Assembly: GCA_023485825.1 (NCBI GenBank)
Contig: JAMCZF010000046.1
Span: 1 to 5,473 of the forward strand
Reading direction: 5' to 3'
Source: Candidatus Martarchaeota archaeon
Lineage (GTDB): Archaea > Micrarchaeota > Micrarchaeia > Micrarchaeales > CABMGC01
DNA length: 5,473 bases
The notes under the pieces are model-generated. The model saw only the letters and a program-made list of their open reading frames with translations. It was not told the DNA's origin and searched no databases. This document shows positions 1 through 5,473 of the stretch, piece by piece. Each line of letters starts with the position of its first letter. The stretch's first letter is position 1. The translations under genes and the position numbers were made by a program.

Positions 1-195
1 GCGCAACCCTCCCAGGCGCAAACCTCGGAAGCGCAGACCTCCGCGGCGCAAACCTCACACGCGCAAACCTCCTCGGTGCAAACCTCACACGCGCAGACCT
101 CGCAGGCGCAAACCTCACATGGACAAAACTCGCAGGCGCAGACCTCACATTCGCAAATCTCAGAGGCGCAAAACTCGAAGGCGCAGACCGGCTTG
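1..195 (+). repeat. 15-bp tandem repeat, about 13 units
   Basis: Thirteen head-to-tail units of 15 bp, consensus near GCGCAAACCTCACAC, begin at 1, 16, 31 and so on to 181; the last unit is degenerate. No unit is interrupted by an indel, as expected if a reading frame is maintained. Repeat positions 4-5 and 9-11 are invariant in units 1-12, and positions 12, 13 and 15 are the most variable. The array may extend left of the window. There are no unique spacers, so this is a minisatellite within a coding region and not a CRISPR array. Confidence 0.9.
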
Positions 196-213
196 CGACA
201 GAATAAGCCTTAG
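1..213 (+). CDS. C-terminal end of a pentapeptide-repeat (AQTSx) protein, partial
   Basis: The gene enters from the left edge in frame 1 and ends at TAG 211-213, giving the last 70 residues. Twelve consecutive five-residue units follow the pattern Ala-Gln-Thr-Ser-x, then a short tail, GLRQNKP. The fifth residue changes freely (Q, E, A, H, S, K; His and Gln dominate), while Gln2 is invariant and Ser4 invariant across the twelve units. Base changes concentrate at repeat positions 6, 12 and 15, which are third codon positions in this frame; this is the main support for it. A Thr/Ser/Gln-rich tail like this could be a flexible or glycosylated stalk, but function cannot be read from the visible part, and no domain is recognised. 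Caution: the antisense frame sharing the same wobble positions is also open (Cys-Ala-x-Glu-Val units), but it has no start codon between its upstream stop at 210-212 and the repeat. The plus reading is therefore preferred, not proven. Confidence 0.6.
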   Translation, partial: AQPSQAQTSEAQTSAAQTSHAQTSSVQTSHAQTSQAQTSHGQNSQAQTSHSQISEAQNSKAQTGLRQNKP

Positions 214-338
214 TTCTCAAAGAAAATAAGGTATCCCGTTTCCCGATAAATTCTTTTGGACAGCCCACCTTTGCGCCATTACCTATTGGTGTTACCTCTC
301 CCTCAAGAAAACCTACAATGCCACTTACCCAAAGCCGT

Positions 339-354
339 GGAAAAGCATATATAT
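339..354 (+). promoter_or_regulatory. Archaeal BRE/TATA promoter of the DUF218 gene
   Basis: A purine-rich GGAAAA at 339-344 fits the archaeal BRE, followed by CATATATAT at 346-354, a TATA-like box. With the usual spacing of about 25 bases, transcription would start near 373-377, leaving about ten leader bases before the ATG at 385. The surroundings (345-385) are markedly AT-rich compared with the flanking genes. This promoter also argues against any start upstream of 385, because such starts would lie before the inferred transcript start. Confidence 0.6.
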
Positions 355-384
355 CACAAAAATAACAAAAAGTTAAGTGATATA

Positions 385-1269
385 ATGGCAGACAACATAG
401 TCTCAGGGGCACAGATGGGCACTTCGTTGGTCAGCGGCAAGGCGCTCCGGGCAGAGAATCTCGAAAATCTCATAATATGTCCTGGACACGGCGTCTATAC
501 TGGAACAAAGGGATCGGATCCGGGAAGCGACGCGAACTGGGCTGGAATATTCTCAGGCGAAGGCGTGTACTACATGCAGCATGCTGCTAGGGCGGTAGAG
601 CTGGCATCCAAGGATCTTAGGGCCTTGGTTGTCTTTTCGGGAGGGCAGACGCGTTATGCCGCAGGCCCGATATCAGAAGGCCAGAGCTACTGGTACATGT
701 CAGACCACCAGGGCTGGTTCGGCCATCCCGAGGTAAGGGACAGGGCGGTCACAGAGGATTATGCCCGTGACTCTGCGGAGAACCTTCGTTTCTCGTTCAT
801 CAGGTTCTTCCAGATAACAGGGCAGATACCAGGCGCAATAACAGCCTGCGGCTGGGGATTCAAGCGGCAGCGCTACGAGCTGAACTTCGAAGGACTCAAG
901 GAGATGTATATTGCAAGCCTCAGCAGGACGGTATTCACGCGGTCAGGAACGGCATTCGTCGCAGAAAAGGAGGCGCCGGGAGTATTCCCTGTAAGGTTCA
1001 GGTATGAAAGCGTCAACAATCCTGAAAAGATCCCATCCGGGCCCGAGGGGAGGGTCGTATCCCTTTACATGAACGACAAACTGGGCCTCAACACCCCGGA
1101 GATACAGGCCAAGTCTGCTGCGCGGGATCCATTCAGGCGGGGCAGCGCGGAGAACTACGAACATCTTGCACATGTGCTGCATCTGGCCCTCAGGGACAGG
1201 ATAGAAGTAGCAACCGCTGTAGCGAAGGCCGTGGCACATAAGGGCCGTCTAAGCCTGGCTGGCCGATGA
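385..1269 (+). CDS. DUF218 (YdcF/SanA-like) family protein
   Basis: A 294-residue protein. The ATG at 385 is chosen because it follows a BRE/TATA element at the right distance and has a weak ribosome-site match, GTGAT, just upstream. The reading frame extends back to a TTG at 256, but that part looks non-coding. The conserved core starts almost at once: LIICPGHGVYTG (residues 29-40), then VVFSGGQTR (82-90) with S97-E98 after it, YARDSAENL (126-134) and GWGFKRQRY (156-164). These match the DUF218 order of hydrophobic strand, SGG, Glu, Asp-Ser-x-Glu-Asn and a basic strand end. The GH near the first strand and the 'SGG-T' plus 'FKRxR' forms recall the subfamily known from fungi and some bacteria. 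Family members are mostly uncharacterised; some bacterial ones affect envelope integrity, but the biochemical activity is unclear. No signal peptide or membrane segment is seen, so a cytoplasmic location is inferred. The residues after about 200 were not matched to any motif. Confidence 0.75.
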   Translation: MADNIVSGAQMGTSLVSGKALRAENLENLIICPGHGVYTGTKGSDPGSDANWAGIFSGEGVYYMQHAARAVELASKDLRALVVFSGGQTRYAAGPISEGQSYWYMSDHQGWFGHPEVRDRAVTEDYARDSAENLRFSFIRFFQITGQIPGAITACGWGFKRQRYELNFEGLKEMYIASLSRTVFTRSGTAFVAEKEAPGVFPVRFRYESVNNPEKIPSGPEGRVVSLYMNDKLGLNTPEIQAKSAARDPFRRGSAENYEHLAHVLHLALRDRIEVATAVAKAVAHKGRLSLAGR

Positions 1270-1286
1270 CGCATCATTGGCCGGCT
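1257..1286 (+). other. 13-bp hairpin overlapping the DUF218 stop codon
   Basis: Left arm 1257-1269 pairs with right arm 1274-1286 around a four-base loop, CGCA. Ten Watson-Crick pairs and three G-U wobbles (1265/1278, 1260/1283 and 1257/1286) give an uninterrupted stem. The TGA stop (1267-1269) forms the top of the left arm. No T-run follows, so it is not a classical terminator; it could mark an RNA 3' end or processing site, or be chance in GC-rich DNA. Confidence 0.45.
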
Positions 1287-1367
1287 CCCTCGTCGACAGC
1301 GCAACAGGAGGGCGCAGGAGCACAGCACGCGCCAATGGTACCGCGCTAATTCCGCGGCCGCAGCACC

Positions 1368-1375
1368 TTAAAATA
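1368..1375 (+). promoter_or_regulatory. TATA-like element ahead of the aminotransferase
   Basis: TTAAAATA at 1368-1375 stands out in the GC-rich spacer 1270-1404. A start about 25 bases downstream falls near 1397, eight or so bases before the ATG at 1405, giving a very short leader as is common in archaea. The bases just before it do not fit a BRE well, and no ribosome-binding site is evident. Confidence 0.45.
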
Positions 1376-1404
1376 CCTTGGCGTTTCCATACTCATGTGC
1401 GAAC

Positions 1405-2730
1405 ATGAAGCCCAGGACTACTGCAAGGATAAAAGGCATAATCGAGCGCGACAGGAAGGTGATGTTCACCACCACGCGCGTACCGTACCCCTTCGTGCCC
1501 TACAGGGCCGGCGCAGATTACGCGTACGACGTATCCGGCAACAAGTTCATCGACTTCTCGAGCTTCGTTTCCGTCTACGATATTGGCGACAACGCCATTG
1601 CCGCAATGCGCGTCGCGGCGAAGAAGCAGATAGACCGTCTTATACACGCCGCATTTACTGACTATTACGCGGAACTGCCAGTAATTTTTGCAGAGAAGCT
1701 CGTCAACAAGTTCCCGAAAGGCTTCGGCAGGGTCTTCTTCTCCAACTCCGGCACAGAGGCCAACGAGGCGGCGCTGAAGTTCTCAAGGCTGTTCACAAAA
1801 AGGCAGTACGCCATGTCATTCTACAACTCCTTCCACGGAAGGACCCTCGGCTCCTTGTCGCTGACCGCATCAAGGAACGTGCACAGGGAGCATTTCGGGC
1901 CATTTCCCAACGCCATACACGCGCCTTATGCATACTGCTACCGCTGCCCGTTCGGTGAGGAGTACCCGGGCTGTGGCATGGCATGCATAGACTACATAAA
2001 GAAGTACCCGCTCAGCAAGGAGGTGTCCCCTGGCGAGATATCATCAATTTTCATAGAGCCTATGCAGGGCGAAGGGGGCTACATACTGCCCCCGAAGGAG
2101 TTCGTGCAGGGAATACGCGAGATAGCCAGCGACAACGCCATTGTCCTTGTCGCAGACGAGGTGCAGTCAGGGTACATGCGCACCGGAACCTTCCTCGCAA
2201 TGGACAACTTCGGCGTCGAGGCCGATATGTACACAATGGCGAAGGCCATTGCAGGCGGCCTCCCGATGGGTGCGACAATAGCAAGGAGCTCGCTGGGCGA
2301 CATACCCGCAGGGTCCCACGCCAACACCTTCGGAGGAAACCTCGTGGCAGCAGCAGCTGCAAACGCATCGTTAGATTACCTCAACAGGAACGAGGCAAGG
2401 CTAAAGAGCGGCATAAAGAAGAGGTCAGCAATGATATTCAAACGGCTGAACGACATGAAGGAAAGGTACGAGATCGTCGGCGACGTGCGCGGCATCGGCA
2501 TGATGATAGGTGTAGAGCTGGTGCGCAGCAAGGAGAGCAAGGAGCCCGCCGTGTCCGAGAGCGAAGAGGTACTAAAAAACAGCTTCGAGAACGGCCTGAT
2601 TCTCCTGCCGGCGGGGATGTCCACAATACGCATAATACCCCCCCTGACCATCTCGATTAAGGACCTCGAGAGCGGCCTTGACATATTCGAGGACGCTGTG
2701 AAGGCAGCGAACTCATCCGCGATCAGATGA
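1405..2730 (+). CDS. Class III PLP-dependent aminotransferase, GabT-like
   Basis: A 441-residue fold type I enzyme of the GABA/ornithine/acetylornithine aminotransferase family, at normal family length. Visible signatures in order: SGTEANEAA (phosphate-binding region, from residue 115), FHGRT (143-147), EPMQGEGG (218-225), DEVQSG with D251 expected to pair with the PLP pyridine nitrogen, K280 in MAKAIAGG as the Schiff-base lysine, HANTFGGN with T308, and R409 in STIRIIPPL, the position that binds substrate carboxylate in relatives. A four-cysteine insert, CYRC (C178, C181) and C190/C194, is a feature I associate with archaeal members. The ATG at 1405 is chosen for its fit to the TATA element; the frame also allows a TTG at 1378, less likely. 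The substrate cannot be told from sequence: GABA-type, ornithine-type or broad amino acid transamination are possible, and some archaeal relatives are amino acid racemases. A cytoplasmic enzyme is expected. The gene appears separately transcribed from the DUF218 gene. Confidence 0.93.
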   Translation: MKPRTTARIKGIIERDRKVMFTTTRVPYPFVPYRAGADYAYDVSGNKFIDFSSFVSVYDIGDNAIAAMRVAAKKQIDRLIHAAFTDYYAELPVIFAEKLVNKFPKGFGRVFFSNSGTEANEAALKFSRLFTKRQYAMSFYNSFHGRTLGSLSLTASRNVHREHFGPFPNAIHAPYAYCYRCPFGEEYPGCGMACIDYIKKYPLSKEVSPGEISSIFIEPMQGEGGYILPPKEFVQGIREIASDNAIVLVADEVQSGYMRTGTFLAMDNFGVEADMYTMAKAIAGGLPMGATIARSSLGDIPAGSHANTFGGNLVAAAAANASLDYLNRNEARLKSGIKKRSAMIFKRLNDMKERYEIVGDVRGIGMMIGVELVRSKESKEPAVSESEEVLKNSFENGLILLPAGMSTIRIIPPLTISIKDLESGLDIFEDAVKAANSSAIR

Positions 2731-2739
2731 TGGCCTTCG

Positions 2740-3401
2740 CACCGCGACCCTAAGACAAGGAGGATTAGCGCATCTCACTCCAGGGACCGCATAGTGCATC
2801 ATGCCCTTGTCAACGTCATAGGCCCGATATTCGAAGCGAGTTTCATATACGACTCTTTCGCCAACCAAAAATGCAAAGGCACACATCAGGCTATAAAAAG
2901 ATTCGTGAAGTTCATGCAGAAAGTGTCTGGCAAGAAGATAGCTATTGAGGGGGGGGGGCAAAATAAACTTTTGAAAAGCACAATCCAACGGGCTTCGTGC
3001 TAAAGGCAGACATACGCCACTACTTCGATACCGTGGATCACTATGTTCTATTGCAGATACTCAGGCGCAGGATAAGAAACGAGAATGTCATCTCATTGAT
3101 ACGCTTGATATTGGAAAATCACAAGGCCTGCATAAAGGGTAATGGCATGCCGGTAGGAAACCTGACTTCGCAAGTCTTCGCAAACGTTTATCTGAATGAG
3201 CTCGACAATTTCGTAAAGCATGGGCTCAGGGCAAAGTACTACATAAGGTATGTGGACGACTTCGTAGTACTGCACCATGACAAATCTGTTCTCGAAATAT
3301 GGAAGGCAGAGATAAGCAGCTTCCTACGGCATGAACTCAGGATCGAATTGCGTCAGGAGAAGTCAAGAATAATCCCACTGAGCAGCAGAGTGGAGGAATA
3401 G
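2740..3401 (+). pseudogene. Decayed DGR-type reverse transcriptase
   Basis: The homologous reading starts ten bases after the aminotransferase stop, in the same frame, with no start codon: HRDPKTRRIS, then RDRIVHHAL, PIFEASFIYDSFAN and KGTHQAIKRF, the N-terminal finger motifs of DGR reverse transcriptases. This frame continues to TAA 3001-3003. The rest is in the -1 frame, open from after TAA 2964-2966 to TAG 3399-3401: GFVLKADIRHYFDTVDH (motif A, catalytic Asp codon at 3009), GMPVGNLTSQ (3153-3173 encodes VGNLTSQ) and YYIRYVDDFVVL (YVDD at 3249-3260), then KSRIIPLS. The SQ ending of GxxxSQ, replacing QGxxxSP, is the hallmark separating DGR enzymes from group II intron and retron types. About 60-80 N-terminal residues, the FLGF motif and the thumb are missing. 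G+C is lower than in the neighbours: hand counts are 24/60 (3061-3120) and 26/60 (3181-3240) against 34/60 at 1741-1800. No promoter, ribosome site, template repeat or accessory gene is seen. A functional split or frameshifted protein is possible but unlikely given loss at both ends. Confidence 0.85.
2949..2958 (+). repeat. Run of ten G inside the reverse transcriptase remnant
   Basis: Ten consecutive G residues lie between the finger and palm parts of the reverse transcriptase, close to the frame change. Such runs are prone to slippage in replication and to miscounting in sequencing. A length change here alone would not restore the frame, because the palm frame has a TAA at 2964-2966 and the third frame meets TGA at 2972-2974; the switch must occur between about 2964 and 3000. 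Confidence 0.9.
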
Positions 3402-3440
3402 TGCCGTCGCAAAATACGAAGAGACGTTTGCCCCGAAAAG

Positions 3441-3453
3441 TCCCCAGAGGGGA
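3441..3453 (-). terminator. Possible terminator hairpin after the DP2 gene
   Basis: A perfect five-base stem with a three-base loop (TCCCC, AGA, GGGGA on the plus strand) sits 22 bases beyond the DP2 stop. On the minus strand it is followed by CTTTTC, a short T-run as expected for termination of the DP2 transcript. It lies in the 74-base gap (3402-3475) between convergent readings. The T-run is short and archaeal termination relies mainly on T-runs, so support is modest. Confidence 0.35.
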
Positions 3454-3475
3454 AGCAAGGGTACCCCAGACAATG

Positions 3476-5473
3476 TCAGATGAACCTGCTCAGGTTGAAC
3501 TGGCCTGACGTTGCTGTTCCATCGTCCTGCGCCATGAACGTGCCGTTAATCTCTTCCTTCACAAGCGCGAGGCGCTGCCTTATGTAGGGATCGAGGCTGT
3601 ATCTCTCTGCGAGGTTTATAGCCATGTCAAGGTATTTCTCGATGCCCCCCTTGGATATGGTGAGGAGCAGCTTGCCTCCGCACTTCGCGCACTTGCCCTG
3701 CAGCGGTATCCTCCGGTACTTCGCATTGCACGATGAACAGCGGAACACCTGTTTCGAGAAAGAGTGCAGGTTGCCTATAAGGTCTGGTATGAAGTGGCTC
3801 GTGATGACCCTGCGCGCCGCATCGCGCGCATCCACCGCGGCGAGCTTGTCCATGAGCACGAATTCAGCGTCGACCTTGTCCTGCATCGTCTTGAGCTGCG
3901 TGTACTGCGTGCGCTTCGGCGAGTCTGCAAGCGCACTGAATGAAGAGATGTGCGTGAAACCAAGGCCGTTGAACACACCTTCGGTCTTGAGCCTGTCGGC
4001 GACGGAGTTCACCTTCACCTCGGAAGGCGCGGCATACTCAAAGCTCTTGTTGTAGAGCTCCAGCGGGTACTGTTCAACGGTCTCCATCTCATGCACTTCG
4101 TCGTCGACCTCCTCCGGCATGACATTCAGCGTAAGTATCAACGGGGTGTCCATGGTGCCACCGACGCCCCTCGGCAGGTACTCCTTCGAGAAGTTTATGA
4201 GCGCATCGAGGAGAAGCATAGTGGTGTCCTCGTCTCCGTCGCAGTTGCGCCTTCTCGCGCATATGGTGTACGGATGCGCGAGCCCTATGCTTGCATCTGT
4301 GAACCCTATGATGCGCCCAAGCACGGCGCAGGAGATGTGCGGAGCAAGGGTTATGACCAGCTTGCCGACAAGGTCGTTTATGCTGCCTGCGTTGTAATAT
4401 CTCGGGAGCCCGTAAAGGTACTCAAGCTCCTTGTCAATGAACCTCGATACCCTGAGCATGTAGTCGGCGCCGCGCTTGTTGAGTATCACGTCCTGGTGGC
4501 GCAGCTCCACGAGCTGGTCATCGTCGGTGAGTTCTCTGCCCTTGTAATCCCTGTCGTATCCCAGTTCCCTGAGTTTGTCCACGCCCACGCCTATCTCCCT
4601 CGGATAGAAGTGGGTCACAGGCACGTCTGTGGCATCGAACCTTGCCGTTCCATCCTTGAATATGTACACGCCGTTCTGCGCCCTGAGGATTCCCTTCTCC
4701 ACAGGTTCGAGGACCCGGTCCCTGCTTGTGAGGCCCTTCACCCCCTTTATCATATCCGGAAGCCTGTTCACATAGGTGCTCTTCATCCCCCTTGCGACTA
4801 TCCCAGCGAGGTCTACGTTCCTCTGAGAGAACCCTGCAGTAGGGGCACTGCAGCGCGGGCACGCCTCACTGCCGCCAACATAGCCGCATTTCTCGCACCT
4901 CCTCTCGATCACCGCGCGCTCCTGGCAGTCGTGGCAGAACTGCGTGTCAATAATGCGCTTGCATTTGCTGCACCTGTACATGGCGACCTCTGCGACAAGG
5001 CCGGACCTGAACCTCTTCGAGTCTATGGCATAAGCCTTTGTTATGTTCCTGTCCTTGCTTGCGTATGCGCCGACAGGGAAGAGGACGTGCACGGCAGGCT
5101 TCATAAGGCGCTCCTTCGCCTTCTCCGGCCTGCCTATCCTCGCACCGATGAACGTGGAGCGCTTCATTATGGTGAAGGGCGATACCTTGTTGAGCATGTC
5201 TATTGTCGCGAGGGACTTGTCGTATCCAGGCACTGCATGCGACAGCCTCCCGTCATCGCCCTTGGCGAAGCCCAGCGACGCCACAAGGCTCTGCGCATAG
5301 TCGCGCTCCACTGCTATGGTTCCGCCGCCTATCTTATGTGGCACATTCAGAAGCTCTAGGATCCTCTTTATCTTTGGATTATTCGGAAGCTCAATTCCCT
5401 GCGCAAAGTCCAGCATTTCCAATGCGGCCTTCATGTTATTCGATATGGTCTCCGCCAGCAGCACAGCCGCGCC
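3476..5473 (-). CDS. polC: PolD DNA polymerase large subunit DP2, C-terminal part
   Basis: The catalytic subunit (DP2, also called PolD2) of the archaeal replicative polymerase, which works with the small exonuclease subunit DP1 and PCNA. The frame is open to the right edge, so 665 C-terminal residues are visible; family members run to roughly 1,100-1,300, so about 450 or more N-terminal residues lie outside. The GTG at 5462-5464 is an internal Val, not the start. Visible parts in order: NNPKIKRILELLNVPH; TFIGARIGRPEKAK and VLFPVG; an eight-cysteine zinc region of four CxxC pairs (4850-4972); HPYT followed by RRRNCDGDED (NCDGDED at 4226-4246), whose Asp residues at 4238-4240 and 4232-4234 correspond to the DxD metal ligands; a second four-cysteine site (3680-3739); and a C-terminal QFNLSRFI (3479-3502), which fits a PCNA-interacting peptide. 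No intein interrupts the visible part, including the active-site motif. The stop is TGA at 3476-3478. All key residues seen are present, so the gene should be functional. Its promoter is outside the window. Confidence 0.97.
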   Translation of the reverse strand, partial: GAAVLLAETISNNMKAALEMLDFAQGIELPNNPKIKRILELLNVPHKIGGGTIAVERDYAQSLVASLGFAKGDDGRLSHAVPGYDKSLATIDMLNKVSPFTIMKRSTFIGARIGRPEKAKERLMKPAVHVLFPVGAYASKDRNITKAYAIDSKRFRSGLVAEVAMYRCSKCKRIIDTQFCHDCQERAVIERRCEKCGYVGGSEACPRCSAPTAGFSQRNVDLAGIVARGMKSTYVNRLPDMIKGVKGLTSRDRVLEPVEKGILRAQNGVYIFKDGTARFDATDVPVTHFYPREIGVGVDKLRELGYDRDYKGRELTDDDQLVELRHQDVILNKRGADYMLRVSRFIDKELEYLYGLPRYYNAGSINDLVGKLVITLAPHISCAVLGRIIGFTDASIGLAHPYTICARRRNCDGDEDTTMLLLDALINFSKEYLPRGVGGTMDTPLILTLNVMPEEVDDEVHEMETVEQYPLELYNKSFEYAAPSEVKVNSVADRLKTEGVFNGLGFTHISSFSALADSPKRTQYTQLKTMQDKVDAEFVLMDKLAAVDARDAARRVITSHFIPDLIGNLHSFSKQVFRCSSCNAKYRRIPLQGKCAKCGGKLLLTISKGGIEKYLDMAINLAERYSLDPYIRQRLALVKEEINGTFMAQDDGTATSGQFNLSRFI

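Noticed and set aside
1..195. CRISPR array
   Set aside because: Units are contiguous 15-mers with no unique spacers, and variation follows codon positions.
256..384. Extension of the DUF218 gene to a TTG start at 256
   Set aside because: The added residues resemble nothing in the family, and a BRE/TATA element lies inside the extension, with the ATG at 385 correctly placed after it.
1270..1404. Small RNA or short gene in the DUF218-aminotransferase spacer
   Set aside because: Apart from the hairpin at its left end and the TATA-like element, no supported reading frame or tRNA-like fold was seen.
1983..2660. Plus-strand 225-codon frame inside the aminotransferase
   Set aside because: An Arg-rich out-of-frame shadow of a gene with clear family motifs; no independent start signal.
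2713..2988. Minus-strand 91-codon frame over the reverse transcriptase finger region
   Set aside because: The opposite strand carries unmistakable reverse transcriptase motifs, and the antisense product has no recognisable features.
2997..3401. Short independent reverse transcriptase starting at GTG 2997
   Set aside because: Homology continues upstream of this codon in the same frame (NPTGF), there is no ribosome-binding site, and the finger motifs sit in the other frame; it is better read as part of one broken gene.
4226..4246. Intein at the DP2 active site
   Set aside because: Some DP2 genes carry inteins, but the reading through NCDGDED and the rest of the visible gene is continuous and family-like.
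3950..5359. Long plus-strand open frame (469 codons) antisense to DP2
   Set aside because: It lies fully opposite a well-recognised gene, matches no family I know, and long antisense frames are expected in GC-rich genes.

Overview
The window comes from an archaeon. The strongest evidence is the minus-strand gene filling the right-hand 2 kb: it is the C-terminal half of DP2, the catalytic large subunit of the archaea-specific replicative polymerase PolD. The reading includes the uninterrupted NCDGDED active-site motif, two cysteine zinc-binding regions and a PCNA-binding-type C-terminus. AGG/ATA-rich codon use and archaeal BRE/TATA-like promoters about 30-40 bases ahead of two genes agree with this. 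The lineage is not fixed by the sequence. The type of reverse transcriptase remnant present recalls those reported from DPANN archaea, but that is only a hint.

Layout, left to right. Positions 1-213 hold the C-terminal end of a plus-strand protein built from pentapeptide repeats (Ala-Gln-Thr-Ser-x) encoded by a 15-bp tandem repeat. A 171-base spacer (214-384) carries a good BRE/TATA promoter. A DUF218 (YdcF/SanA-like) protein follows (385-1269), and its stop codon lies inside a 13-bp hairpin. A second spacer has a TATA-like element ahead of a class III PLP-dependent aminotransferase (1405-2730) with all expected catalytic residues. Immediately after the aminotransferase stop comes a decayed reverse transcriptase (about 2740-3401). 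It has lost its start, is broken by a frame change next to a run of ten G, and stops before its thumb region. The DP2 gene (3476-5473, minus strand, 5' part outside the window) converges on it, with a small hairpin in the 74-base gap.

The intact genes do not form an obvious pathway: two plus-strand housekeeping-type genes with separate promoters face a replication gene. The most interesting element is the reverse transcriptase. Its motif GNLTSQ, in place of the usual QGxxxSP, marks it as the type found in diversity-generating retroelements (DGRs), and its catalytic Asp residues and YVDD box are retained. I found no template repeat, variable repeat or accessory Avd gene in the window, so this looks like an orphan relic unless partners lie outside or the frame change is bypassed. 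The reverse transcriptase stretch is also visibly poorer in G+C than its neighbours, consistent with acquired DNA.
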